Shown here: positions 21,474 through 32,135 of the stretch, one piece after another | Layout of the letters: each line of letters starts with the position of its first letter | Numbering within the stretch: position 1 is the stretch's first letter | NCBI GenBank assembly: GCA_947462335.1 | Contig: OX381717.1 | Span: forward strand, 20,327,166-20,391,165 | Reading direction: 5' to 3' | From: Harmothoe impar | Taxonomy: Eukaryota; Annelida; Polychaeta; Phyllodocida; Polynoidae | Length of the DNA stretch: 64,000 nucleotides | Notes under the pieces: generated by a model | Told to the model about the DNA's origin: nothing | What the model saw: only the letters and a program-made list of their open reading frames with translations | Databases searched by the model: none | Made by a program: the position numbers and the translations under genes

Positions 21474-22950
21474 TTACACAATTTTATCTCGCTCTCTGAC
21501 ACGTGCACTCCTCCGTAGACCTTCTACCGGTATGTCCAGCAATGATGATACCGGCGGCATCGAATTGCTGCGTTTACCGGTGTCTACGGTTAGTCCTTTA
21601 TGCACAGCTGACCTTTTTTTACGAGGCCTACCGCGCTTGGGCTTGGTAACACACGACTGTGGTTCAATCGGTAATTTCCTAGGACGACCCCTTCTCCGTG
21701 TTACCGTCGGTACTGACGGTATGACCGTTGGTCCTGCCTTCGGTACCTTCGGTATCTTAGGGTCGGTTGGTGCCGTTACTGGACCAGTGCCAGCACTGAG
21801 GGAATCTTCACTGTCATCTATATATGGTACCCCATACCAAGGTCTGAGTCTAGCCACATGTGATTTAGTTAGAGTCCCTTTTTGCAAACGTATTACTACA
21901 GTAGTTTCACTCACCACCATAGTTACCGTATGCGGACCATCCCAGGAGTACAGAGTTTTTACTTTGGAATTAGGTGTGCTAAATCTCGCGACCTTATCCC
22001 CCACCTTAAATTGGCGGAGTTTAAGGCCTGTGTCATAGCCCACCTTCTGCAAAGTAGCAGATTTTTCCAAGTTGTCCCTTACTACTCCATAGGACTCGCG
22101 TAATGATTGGCGCAATGACTCAACAAACATTACTGTGCAGGGTTGCTCGAGCTGGTGTCCCTGCACGCCATAGACCATGTCACTAGGCATGACTATGTCT
22201 TCACCCATTACGAGCATATTAGCCGTACAGCCCGTCGACGCATGTTCGGTAGCATTGTAAGCATGGGAGATATAGCGAGCGTGCTCATCCCAATCATCCC
22301 GGTGCTCATTAACCATTGTCGTGAGACATTGGATCAACGTCCGATTGAAACGTTCCACCATACCGTCCGATTGGGGTCGATAGGGGTTCGTATGCATCTT
22401 GCAGATGTGTATTTTACTACACAGCTCTGCCCACAGTCGAGATTCAAACTCGCGACCCTGGTCGGAGTGAAGCATTAAAGGACCTCCCCACGTGAGGATC
22501 CAATTCTCGAAAAGTGCTTCTGCGCAGGTAACAGCTGTATGATTTACCAACGGATATACTTGGACATACTTGGTATAGTAATCCTGTACCACCATCATAC
22601 AGGTATTCCCATGGCGGGTCGTGTTGAAACCACTAATGATATCAACAGCGATCCGGGCAAACCGAACACCGAATAGCTCTTGACTTAGAGGTAGCTTACC
22701 CATGCCAGGTCCAGGCTTTGATAAACAGCATTGGGGACATTGCTTCACCCAACGCCGTATGTCCAAAGTCATACCAGGCCAGTAATATCTACTCTTAATC
22801 TTCGCCTCAGTTCATTGTCTGCCAAGGTGTGCTGAAGTTCGGTGGCCATGACAGTAATTGAGCAACTGTAGTCTGAGTGACAAAGGCACCACAGACTGAG
22901 CTGTTCTTTTCCTGCCAGGTTGCACCCTCCAGCGGCACAACACACTGTTC
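21474..22950 (-). pseudogene. Ty3/gypsy integrase (pol C-terminal part)
   Basis: The frame contains a zinc-binding module (H..H in CHGHRTSAH, CPQCC), interrupted by an in-frame TGA at 22812-22814. The catalytic core has D in AVDIISGF, D in HSDQGREF and E in DGMVERFNRT; the last two are 35 residues apart, the D,D35E spacing. A C-terminal module with WDGPH resembles the GPY/F region. Near residues 365 and 385 of the frame starting at 22772 are two AT-hook-like motifs, RRRGRPRK and KRGRPRK, which could bind AT-rich DNA or chromatin. Enzyme role: joins element cDNA ends to the target. The frame ends at TAA 21474, leaving about 450 bp before the ORF3 promoter. Confidence 0.9.
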
Positions 22951-24440
22951 AGTATAAAAAGATTATCCCACTGCGCTAACAGTTGTCTAACTTCTTTACA
23001 TTCCAGTGAAAGTGTGGGGCAAACAGGCTTGGACAGACCCAGCAACTTCAAGGAGTACACCCTCGAAATCGCCGGATCTGCAAGCTGCTCATCCTTCAAG
23101 TGATTTAACGTCCAGTTAGGAACTTTCGCACCCACAGACGCAATCACTGCATTGTGAGACCCACAGTCTTGGCAGTCTACACGGTGACAGCTCCGGATAG
23201 GATAGCGGGACAGGCTGTCCGCATTCACATGATCTACTCCACTCCTGTGTGTGATATGCTCATTCGTCATGCCAAACTCAGAGAGGTGGTTCAACCATCT
23301 ACCCATCATCCCCTCAGCGTCCTTGAAGTTCAGGAGCCACTGAAGAGATGAATGATCCGTCAGTACGAGATAATTTCCACCATATAGGAAATGTCTGTAC
23401 TTTTTTGTGTAAACCACCACTGCCAAGAGTTCACGCTTGGTTGTGCAGTAGTTATGTTGTGTTTTGCTAAAACTGTTGGAAGAAAATGCCAGCGGCACTT
23501 CTCGCCCATCCTGGATCTGCGACAAGGCAGCACCAATACTTGTATTAGAAGCATCAGTGTCCAAGATGAACTTACCAACAGGTGCATGGTAGTGCAAAAC
23601 AGGTGTTTCTAAGAAGAGTCTCTTTAACTCACTGAAAGACTGTTCTGCGGCTGGAGACCAGACTATCTTAGCCTTAGCCTTTTTCTCTCCAATCATCAGC
23701 TCTTGTAAGGGAGCTGCGACTCTCGAGAATCCCGGTATAAAATCTCTGTAGTATGAACAAAACCCAATGAAAGAGCGTATCTCTTTCATGTCCATCGGAC
23801 GAGGCCAGTTCTGTACCACTTCAATCTTATTAGGATCAGCCATGATGCCATGTTCAGAAACAATTCTACCTAGGTATTCCACTGATTTCCTAAAAAGCTT
23901 GCACTTTGAAGGTTTCAATTTCAGACCTGTGACACAATTTGTTTCAGCACAGCTTGGAGGTTCTGTAGAGTTTCCTCCACAGAACCCCCGAAGACGATGA
24001 TGTCGTCCAAATATACTAGGCACTTTTTCCAAAGTAAACCCCGTAACATGGTCTCCATCATTGCCTCAAAGGTTGCCGGGGCATTGCATAGCCCAAATGG
24101 CATGACGTTGAACTCAAATAGTCCCATATGGGTAGAAAATGCGGTTTTTTCTCGGTCCCGGGGGTCCATGCCGATCTGCCAATAACCAGATTGTAAATCC
24201 AGTGTACAGAACCATTTCACCCCACCCAGAGACACATTCATCTATTCGAGGTAGAGGATATGCATTCTTCCTAGTGAGTCCGTTCAACTTCCTATAGTCG
24301 ATGCAAAATCGACAGGAACCGTCCTTTTTGGTGACCATCACCACAGGACTTGACCATGGACTTTCACTAGGTTGAATCACATCTTCATCCAACATCTTTT
24401 CTACCTCAGCCTCTATAGCACTTTTTTTAGCCGACGGTAG
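22951..24440 (-). pseudogene. Ty3/gypsy reverse transcriptase and RNase H, frameshifted
   Basis: Reverse transcriptase motifs appear in order: [39 protein letters not shown], and YLDD at about 24002-24013. RNase H follows with DTDAS, KRELLAVV, LTDHSSL and NADSLSR. The coding frame is broken three times: a single-base indel in an A run at 24422-24428, a shift near 24240 and another near 23950. Without these breaks it would be a standard-length RT-RH unit that copies the RNA into DNA. No enzyme could be made from this copy. The breaks could be mutations or, for the A run, an assembly error. Confidence 0.9.
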
Positions 24441-25679
24441 GGGATTCTACTGGGAAGCGCGTCTCCAGTATCAACCCGGTGTTGTACCGTATTGGTACGT
24501 CCTAGAGGATCTCCTGGTTGCGCAAAGGCGTCAGATAACTCCGACAGCTCATGTGCCACCATTTCGCTCTCTAGGGTTGTGAGGTGGGATTCACACAACA
24601 GGGACCTTATATGTTTCGGTAGGTTGGATTTAGCTAGAGCCTCCTCGTGGGATGAGTCTCCCGCCACCATACCTACTTCCACAAAGTCCGTAGTCAATGA
24701 ATCTACCCCATATGCTCGCGTAGTGTTACCAATAGGCCTTCCTTTTCGTAGAGTGATTTCCCTACTACTCAAGTTACAGATTGGTATCACCCCCCAACGA
24801 GCGTTGGCCAGGTAAGTATGATAGCCAGCAAGACCCAACTCCGAGAGCTTATGATCTTCTGGTTCAAACATTCCCGGCCTTTTGGCCTGCACTCCCACAC
24901 AGCTGACTAGGACATCAGATACATGTCCTGCTGCCAACTTTGTGTCCTGTGCCACTGACGCCACAGAAGAACCATTCCTTAAAACGCACTGTACAGATTG
25001 TTTATAAGGATGCTTAATCTGAAGTCGGCCTGTTGCGGTGTTCATTGTTACTCCGTAAAGAGCAGCAAAGTCCATCCCCAGGATGCCATCATCAGTGATG
25101 TCGGTAATGGTTGGACATATCCAGTACGTCTTGCCATCTACCAACATAGGTTTTACAGTTCTGCCATAAGTCTGCATACTATCTCCTATAGCAGTCCGAG
25201 CCTTTACTCCCAGTAGCGGAGCATCGGGCTGGTTGCAAAGACGGGCCATAAATTTACGATCGACTGTGAAGCACCTGTGTCGACCAAAAATTCACCACGC
25301 GTCCCGGAAATAACCATACTCAGGTACCATCGCTGTCCTCGCAAAGGGACACACTCAGAGGTAAGCATCTGGCTTCCCCCTCCATCCATAGCAACCCCTT
25401 TTGTCAGGAGATAATCCCAACATGGGTCGCTCGGGGAGTCTTGAATCACACTGCTCTGGGCAATTGATTCTAACCAAGACTCCTCTAAGCCAGCGACTAC
25501 AGAATCCTCAGGACTCCGTTTGTCTTTGCCAGCCCCGCCTTGCCAGACGCTTACAGGTTGTACAGACCCTTCTGCCTCTGCTTGGCCTTGGTTCATGGAA
25601 GAGTTAACACCATCTACTAATCCCTTACAGGCATGGCTAACTGTGGGGGCGCCATCCTTGCCAAGAGGATGGGCCCCAT
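24441..25679 (-). pseudogene. Ty3/gypsy aspartic protease region
   Basis: FLVDTGASQSIV carries the catalytic DTGAS triad region at 25267-25281, and DGILGMDF downstream is the conserved flap/ILG part of retropepsins. The frame shifts near 25250, between the active site and the rest of the domain, so protease is disabled. The protease frame is open from the end of gag in the -1 frame relative to gag; GGAAAAC lies directly before the gag TGA and is a possible slip site. The protease would cleave Gag-Pol. Confidence 0.85.
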
Positions 25680-27699
25680 TCAGTTTTCCGTCTCCTTTTC
25701 GGTTTTAGCAGCGACGGGTGCAGGGGCTTTGCATTCGCTAGCCAAATGACCCATCTTCTGACAGCGTCTACATGGCTGAGGTTTCGTGTCCTTTTTCTTT
25801 TTTTTCTTTCTTTTTCCAGATCCAGAATTAGAAGTGGACGCAGAGCTCTTTTCCAAGTGCTTCCGCAACAAACCCTCAATCATCTTTTCCATGTCCCTGT
25901 CAGGCATTACTGCCGCCACCTCCTCAGAGGCGGGCTGTTTTTTCTTAGATGGTTTTGTGGCGGCCTCTGCCTCTTGAGCTTCTTTCGGGGCTACAGATGG
26001 AGCTGCCGACACTCCTCCACTAGGAAAAACAGCCTGTTTGGTGTCATACACAACTGCATGGTCAAAAAGGTCTGCCAGAGATCAATCAGGCTGCCATTTC
26101 TCCCTCAGATATGCTTGGAGGTTGGTGTCCCTGACTCCATTGACAAACCTGGAGGTCAACTCCTGGATGACAGTGGGGGTGTCAGGTCTACATCCCTGAT
26201 AACACTCGGATATCAGTTCTTGTAGAGCAAGATCCGTAGGATCTCAGATGCTCGTCCTTGCGTTGGACACATTTGAGCAACTGAGTCCTTGGGTCATGCT
26301 CACCAATCTTCGAAATTGCCCATTTAGCTGTTTCCTCAAGTGAGCTCAATGTCTTGATCTTCACTCTCTCAAACGCCAACATGGCTGCTTCACCCGGCCC
26401 GTTGCAGGGTGCCTAATTCAGAGCAACCAGCGCTTGCTGGTTGTTCCAGCGATTGCTCTCCACAATAGCCTTGAACCAAACTTTGTACTTCCTCCAGGGT
26501 GGCGACCCTGTGAAAGGCGAAATATCGATGGCCTTCTGACGGGCAGCATCTGGATGTTTGATCTCCCCAAAGTTGAAAGGAGCATACCGTTCATCCAGTT
26601 CATCGATGTCCCGCGGGATGATGTCTGTCCCCAGCTTCTCAATCGCCGGGTTCCTGTCGTACTTAGCCCGCTGGACAGGAGTTAAGCCCTGTCTAGCTCT
26701 GGGCTTCGGTACTGGAACCGAGACCAAGGTCTGCTGTTGGTTCAACGTTGTTGAACCAGTAGATGGGTGGGTGTACCCTGGAGGTGTTGCTGTGCCTCCA
26801 AAGGCACCACCACAGACCGGAGTCTGTAGATAGCTAGCCCCCATCTGAGGTGTCATACCTGTCACCGTGGTATGTACTAGCGGCGGGACACCTGAAGGTG
26901 TCACTGTCGTGTACACATTGGGTACGGGTATGACTGGAGGTACCACCGTTGAAGGTGGTGGTACCTGCTCTGACTTCGTCTTCAGGTCCTGATTGACTTG
27001 CCTTAAGCTTGCGAGGTCTTGCCTGGCTAAGTGGAGCTGCGTGCTCAAATCCTTTCCCAAGGTATTTAAGCTTGCAACCTCACATTCGCCAGACACCCTC
27101 TGGTGCAAAAGTTTGTCAACCTCCACCTTATGTGAAGCCATCTCGCTTTGGAGTTCCAGCAGGAACCTTTTCTTCTCATCAACTTCCTTTAGGAATAACT
27201 TCCTAGTTTGGTTGATGGAAGCAAGTTCCTTCCGGGCTTCCGCGAGCTCCTGCAACTCAGACTTCCTGGCGGTGATACGCATGTCAGCCAGTAGATCCCC
27301 ATCCAGCGGTAAACTGGATGGTTCATCTACCGTCGGTGTAGAACCGAAGGGAGCAGGGCCGAGAGTTTTAGCCTCTCTACCCGGTATTTTCTGACCCTCA
27401 CGACAGAAAAGATTCGTGGAAAGGGAGTCCAACAATCTGCTGGGGCTAATATCAAAGGGTCCCGGGATTGGAGATTGCTCTCCATCCTCTCCTTTGGTAA
27501 AAGCTTCCACAATAGGATCACCTATTGCTCCTTGGGAGAGGTCGTCACCGGGCACCTCAAAGGCTGCCCGGCTCTCCCCCCTATTTGATTTGCCTGTGAA
27601 GATACGTACATTTTGTACGGCCTCCTCACGTTCCTCAGCAGGGGGTTTAGTCCTGCCGCTGAACGAGCTGACAAAATCGTATAGGTAATCTATATACTA
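25680..27699 (-). pseudogene. Ty3/gypsy gag, multiply interrupted
   Basis: The frame opens after a TAG at 27697-27699 and ends at TGA 25680, about 670 codons, with no in-frame ATG before the coiled coil, so the start codon may be lost. Order: acidic N-terminus; heptad-rich helix (ELQELAEARKEL..KVEVDKLLHQ); Pro/Thr/Val-rich linker; capsid-like stretch (WRKYKVWFKAIVE); basic tail; one zinc knuckle CRRCQKMGHLASEC (CX2CX4HX4C). Breaks are TAG at 26413-26415, a frameshift near 26240 and TGA at 26082-26084. Gag would form the particle and bind the RNA. This copy cannot make it whole. Confidence 0.88.
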
Positions 27700-27737
27700 T
27701 AAGCCTATTTGATACCTTATCAATGGTCGGTTCGATC

Positions 27738-27755
27738 AAGTGGTCACGGCACCAA
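27738..27755 (-). other. Candidate primer-binding site
   Basis: On the minus strand, directly or one base after the 5' LTR, is TTGGTGCCGTGACCACTT. TGG followed by GC-rich sequence is the expected complement of a tRNA 3' end (..CCA). Which tRNA is used was not determined. Confidence 0.6.
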
Positions 27756-28300
27756 TGTAGTTGGTCTCTTACTACGGTTGTAACACTTGAGTACAAAAAC
27801 CAGACAAGGTAAATTAGACTTTAATATACGGCGACTTTATTATAAAGGAAACTCTTGTGTATTATAGTACAAGTATAACCAGCGGATATACAAGATCAAA
27901 AACAGATATATAATACAGTGGGCAACCCTACAGCATAGAGTTAAGCCCGTGAGCACAGGGTGGTCATGTCACGACAGTCCCAAACCTGACTGACTTCAAA
28001 TGGGGAAGCAGCCGTCTTATATACAGCGCTGCGTAGGCCACGTGACCGTACTAGCAGCGCCACCTGTTAGGTTTAGTTATGTAAAATGATTATGTAACAA
28101 CTACTGACGGTAACCGAAGGTGGTACCGGTACACTACCGTATAAAACCGAACCAGAGGAGTCGGTGTATATAACGAACCGAAGACACTAGTTATATGAAT
28201 AAAACAGTTTTTTTACACAATAGAACAGTGTTGTTTTACATCATACAACATACAATAGATATACAACGATAACAGTAAGACTTATAGTCAACCCGTTACA
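27756..28300 (-). repeat. 5' LTR
   Basis: Same 545-bp length as the 3' LTR. TATATAAG at 28016-28023 and AATAAA at 27838-27843 are in element orientation. The differences from the 3' LTR are all single substitutions; one of them changes ACCGACGGT to ACTGACGGT. Confidence 0.95.
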
Positions 28301-28513
28301 ATACCTTATTGCATTATGCCCTTGGTTGTCATGGTGCATGAATGCAGCCCTAGAGAGTAATTTGTGCTGCATTCAAGCATCATGCCAACCCTACAGGGTT
28401 AAGATACTCCCAAACAGTTGGCATGATGCACCAATGCAGCACTGGAGAGTTACTTGCCAGGGTCGAATTGGTGCATCGTGATCTTTTAGCGACATCCATT
28501 CTTCAAGGGTTGA
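28301..28513. mobile_element. Right piece of the family 1 MITE split by gypsy
   Basis: ATACCTTATTGCATTATGCC continues the MITE begun at 16878, with CATGAATGCAGCCCTAG, GCATGATGCACCAATGC and a right end TTCAAGGGTTGA. The terminal TTAA has decayed to TTGA. A central AACCCTACAGGGTTAA makes the interior look like two half-elements. Confidence 0.7.
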
Positions 28514-29029
28514 TGTGGAAATTATCTACTTATCAATACTTAAACACCTACATTGATATCAGTTTACATACTTTCCCTTAACATATTCGCCTCGGTCTCA
28601 AATATCACTTAGGAGGAAGAAACATGAGGAAGACTGACAGCTCATGCTTTAGGCATAAGGGAAACATGACACCATTACCAGGAACCATAGGTCAACTAAC
28701 CCTCATGAATTCATGTATAATCAAGAAAAATAATTCGAATGGAAAAAGGGTATATAAAGGGTAAACTCATTCTCAAACATCAGAAATCCAAATTAAATTA
28801 GCGACTTATATTAGTTCTATCAGAAGAATCCTCTTTGTCAATTTAAGTGATGGATTGACGTGATATTTGACTCAGGATGCTGCTCTATAATTTAATTTAC
28901 TAGGAGTGCTTTTAGGATATTATCCGTGTATGCTGACATATTCTCTTACTTATAAAACAACTTTACATCTGACAAATTGAACAGGGATTAGCCATAGCCT
29001 CCATGGCCATAATTATGACCTCTACATTG

Positions 29030-29750
29030 TATGTGCTGTAAAGTGAAGTGAAGGAAAACATACAAAATGTACTGTAAGTTTCATCAACAAATCCTGTTAA
29101 GGCCTTTAATGTCACTTGATAATGCCATAGACTCTGCATAATGAGCTACACATGTTCAACGTTTGGTGGTTATATGGCAAAACCTGCACACATATCAAAT
29201 GTTTGCACTTTAGCAGATGAGGCAGCTATATTCAAAAAACTTTTGAGACTAGCGAGACTCTATAGGAGAAGTCATTTTGGTGAGATAGAGGAAGCTCTCA
29301 CCATTTGTTTCGTAAAAACACAGGTTTACTCTCGGCAATAGAGTCCCTTTCAGGATCATGTTTTATTGATGGAATTTCAGGAGACAAGTCAGGCAATGTT
29401 AGCAAAGAAGGACACAAATAATCTAGCTTTAGACCCCAATGTCAGATTAGTTTCATGTCTAACCTTCCCTCCTTTGTTATGGCAAATTACTACCCAGCAC
29501 TAGAGTCACTCTTCAAATCATGACCAGCGGGGAACAGTGAGGTCACAACATAGGCCAACCAGAAGCCATTGGCAGCAGTGGACACGTTCAATGAGAGCTA
29601 CTCTAGAGCCTCTATTGGGGATTCAACTCTTAAAGGAGAGTATAGTGCCTCACAGAATGCACATCTATCATCTCTATGCATCAAAGGGACAGTGGTAAGT
29701 AAGCCAATGGTGCTGTATAGATGCACCCATGCCAAGCTTTCTATTGTGCA
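29030..29750 (-). repeat. Inverted copy of the segmental duplication, part 2
   Basis: Reverse-complement matches include GACTCTGCATAATGAGCTACACATGTT (29130-29157, against 63432-63458) and CATTGGCAGCAG..GTTCAATGAGA near 29563-29598 (against 37792-37825 in copy 1). With 12690-13840 it shows that the inverted copy once spanned this locus and was later split by the gypsy element. Confidence 0.75.
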
Positions 29751-30299
29751 GGGTCTGAATGATGCGTCTATCAATATTATTCAACTGTGCTGATTTAATT
29801 ACCTTTGCAATCAAAAGGGAAAACCCAATCAATAAATATGTATTATTTTACATCAAAATAAACATTTTAAATGTTATACAATGTTTTTGCCGTAGTAAGT
29901 AGCCAAAATATGGAAAGTTTTTGGGACTTTACAATTATAACGTTATTTGTTTACTGTAAAGTGTATTAAAGAACTGGGCTTCTCTCAATGTTTCACTCTT
30001 ACCACTAACCTCCCATTCGATATCTGACTAGAGCAGTATTAGAAAACTAACATTTGGACCTCTGGCAAGTACGATTTTTGAAGTATATTTTTATTGGATT
30101 TAATTGGTTGACACCAAAAACTAGCTAGGGCGCATTGCCCTTCTGCCGCCAGCACCCCTATCTATACATGAAAACTTTGACGGTCTTTATGTTATATAAT
30201 AATATAGCTATGACTTCCTTACATTTCATGACATGATATATAACCACATTAGTTATTGTAAAAAACTAAACAATTGCTTCGTATATAGATCTACATTTT
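29751..30299. other. No gene recognised
   Basis: AT-rich sequence between the duplication copy and the LINE 3' tail. No exon, RNA gene or repeat was supported. Confidence 0.45.
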
Positions 30300-32135
30300 T
30301 GTGATGAGATGAGATGAGATGAGGGTTTTGACACAAAGTGATGAGGTTTATATAGCATTAATAAAACAGCGGGGGTGATCCTTCTTAATTGCTACTTTGA
30401 ATTTCCAAAGCGTCTCTATATTAGTGTACATTGGTTTTAGCTGATTCCATCTTGCAATGGCTCTATACAAGCAACTCCTAATGACAATTGGTTTTAAAGA
30501 CCTTGGAACAATGAGCCGCTTGCCTTGGTGAAACCTGGTGGGTAAGACCCTTACGTCAATACATTTATCCCTTTGGGCTAAAGTGTATGCGTAGTATAAT
30601 AAGTGCCTGTCCCTTCTGTGGTTAAGCCACAGACATTCACTCTTTTTATGTAATTCAACAGTGTTCATTAGTGGATTTTTCTCCAGTTTAACTTTATATA
30701 CCGTGCGCAAGCCTTTGTTTTGCAATCCCTGTAGTTCTTCTGACTCCCCTTTATTCTCCCTATCCCATATAAAATCAGCGTAATCCAAGGTTGGAAGGAC
30801 CATGGAAGTGTATATAGTAAGGGCTGTGTCATTATCTGTGTGGTACCTAATTTTACCTAACTGTCTAAGTTTATGTCTTACATTATGGACTACATTCTTC
30901 CTATGAGTCACAAATTTGAGTTCAGGGTCTAAGGTAATGCCTAAATAAGGGAAAGTGTAAACTCTTTCAAGGTGTATATTATTTAGAGTAAAAACTGGCT
31001 GTAAATTCCTAAAGTTATTGTAAAATATCCATTTTGTCTTTTTCTCGTTCACAGTCAGGCTATTCTTCTTGCACCACACAGATAAAGTATTTAAACAGTC
31101 TTGCATGTGTTCAGGGGTATTCACAGAGATGACCGCATCATCAGCGTATAACGTGATATCAAAATTTCCAATTTCAGGTAAATTTATATAAATCGGGAAT
31201 AAAATAGGACCACAAACGGAACCCTGTGGAACACCATATGAAACTGGTTTAGTAGCAGAGACACAGTCATTAGCCATGGTACATTGCGTTCGCTCACTCA
31301 GGTAGCTATCAAACCATTTACAAGTGAATTCACTAAGACCAAAATCGTATAATTTTTTTATTAAAATAGGGTGGGAAACTGTATCGAAAGCTTTCTTGTA
31401 GTCCAGATAGAGAGATAGTGTGGGTTTATTGTTAATTATATTTTCAATTATATTGTTAAGATGAGAGGTGATAGCTGAGACCTTTGAGTGACCCGCCCTG
31501 TAGCCATGCTGGTGCTTCGTCAATAGGCTATGTCTTCCCATATATTTTTGTAACCGTGAACATACAACTTTCTCATATAATTTACCAGGTAATGGAAGCA
31601 GGCTTATTGGTCTTAAATCACTAACATCCAAAGAATTAGATTTCTTGGGGATAGGTATAATAGTGGCGGCTTTCCAAACCTTGGGAAAATAACACTTATT
31701 AAGACATTTGTTATAGACACACATTAAAACATCAGGTATACTAAGGAAGGCATCTTTCAATACAAAAGCCATTATATGCTTGATACTGGAGGGTTTATTA
31801 TTTTTAATAGACTTAATTAGCTTAACCGTTTCAATATATGTGAGCAGGTAGAGAAGGTCGGTTCTATAAGGCGGTACCGATACAGGTTTTATGTAGTTAG
31901 CATTAATATCGACAGGTGGCAGCACAGCAGCGAGCTTTTGGCCAACCTCAGCAAAAAAAGTATTAATATGATTCGAACACTCATTAGCAGGTATCATCTC
32001 CTTAGTAAGGCTATGTCTAAGTTTGATGAACGTGGATTTTGTTTTTACCGGTAATAATTTTCTGATCCCCTCCCAGAATTTAGCAGGGTCATTTTTCCTG
32101 TGCATTAGAAGGGTGTCAATTTTTTCTTTTAGGAC
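30300..32135 (-). mobile_element. 5'-truncated CR1/L2-like LINE, copy 1
   Basis: On the minus strand the element starts in the reverse-transcriptase N-terminal region and runs through RT to a 3' end of repeated CATCT units (30303-30325 on the plus strand reads as GATGA repeats). The 5' truncation is typical of target-primed reverse transcription. It abuts copy 2 head to head near 32135. No target duplication was identified. Confidence 0.85.
30348..32105 (-). CDS. LINE reverse transcriptase ORF fragment (open, 585 codons)
   Basis: The frame is open throughout and extends upstream of the first Met to about 32135. RT motifs: DLRPISLLP (163-171), HQHGYRAGHS (199-206), LDYKKAFDTVSH (234-245), YGVPQGSVCGP (290-300), LYADDAV with the catalytic YADD at 320-323, and NEKKTKW. 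A conserved C-terminal region of CR1/L2-type ORF2 follows (FPYLGITLDPELKF, VLPTLDYADFIWD, LPTRFHQGKRL). The endonuclease is missing. The protein would prime copying of RNA at nicked DNA, but without endonuclease or promoter it is a dead fragment that has stayed open, probably because it is recent. Confidence 0.88.
   Translation of the reverse strand: MHRKNDPAKFWEGIRKLLPVKTKSTFIKLRHSLTKEMIPANECSNHINTFFAEVGQKLAAVLPPVDINANYIKPVSVPPYRTDLLYLLTYIETVKLIKSIKNNKPSSIKHIMAFVLKDAFLSIPDVLMCVYNKCLNKCYFPKVWKAATIIPIPKKSNSLDVSDLRPISLLPLPGKLYEKVVCSRLQKYMGRHSLLTKHQHGYRAGHSKVSAITSHLNNIIENIINNKPTLSLYLDYKKAFDTVSHPILIKKLYDFGLSEFTCKWFDSYLSERTQCTMANDCVSATKPVSYGVPQGSVCGPILFPIYINLPEIGNFDITLYADDAVISVNTPEHMQDCLNTLSVWCKKNSLTVNEKKTKWIFYNNFRNLQPVFTLNNIHLERVYTFPYLGITLDPELKFVTHRKNVVHNVRHKLRQLGKIRYHTDNDTALTIYTSMVLPTLDYADFIWDRENKGESEELQGLQNKGLRTVYKVKLEKNPLMNTVELHKKSECLWLNHRRDRHLLYYAYTLAQRDKCIDVRVLPTRFHQGKRLIVPRSLKPIVIRSCLYRAIARWNQLKPMYTNIETLWKFKVAIKKDHPRCFINAI

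Larger units (their letters stand above)
16904..28300 (-). mobile_element. Ty3/gypsy LTR retrotransposon, 11.4 kb, with an extra ORF after pol
   Basis: Two 545-bp direct repeats (16904-17448 and 27756-28300) with TG..CA ends enclose gag, protease, reverse transcriptase, RNase H and integrase in Ty3 order on the minus strand, plus a third large ORF next to the 3' LTR. ATAC flanks both ends (16900-16903, 28301-28304) as a 4-bp target duplication. About ten differences between the LTRs counted by eye (~2%) suggest a fairly young insertion. gag and pol each carry several disabling changes, so the copy is non-autonomous. The element splits a family 1 MITE and so is younger than it. Confidence 0.95.

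Noticed and set aside
30303..30325. GATGA repeat as an independent microsatellite
   Set aside because: The same CATCT-type repeat ends LINE copy 2 at 34450-34465, so it is the LINE 3' tail.
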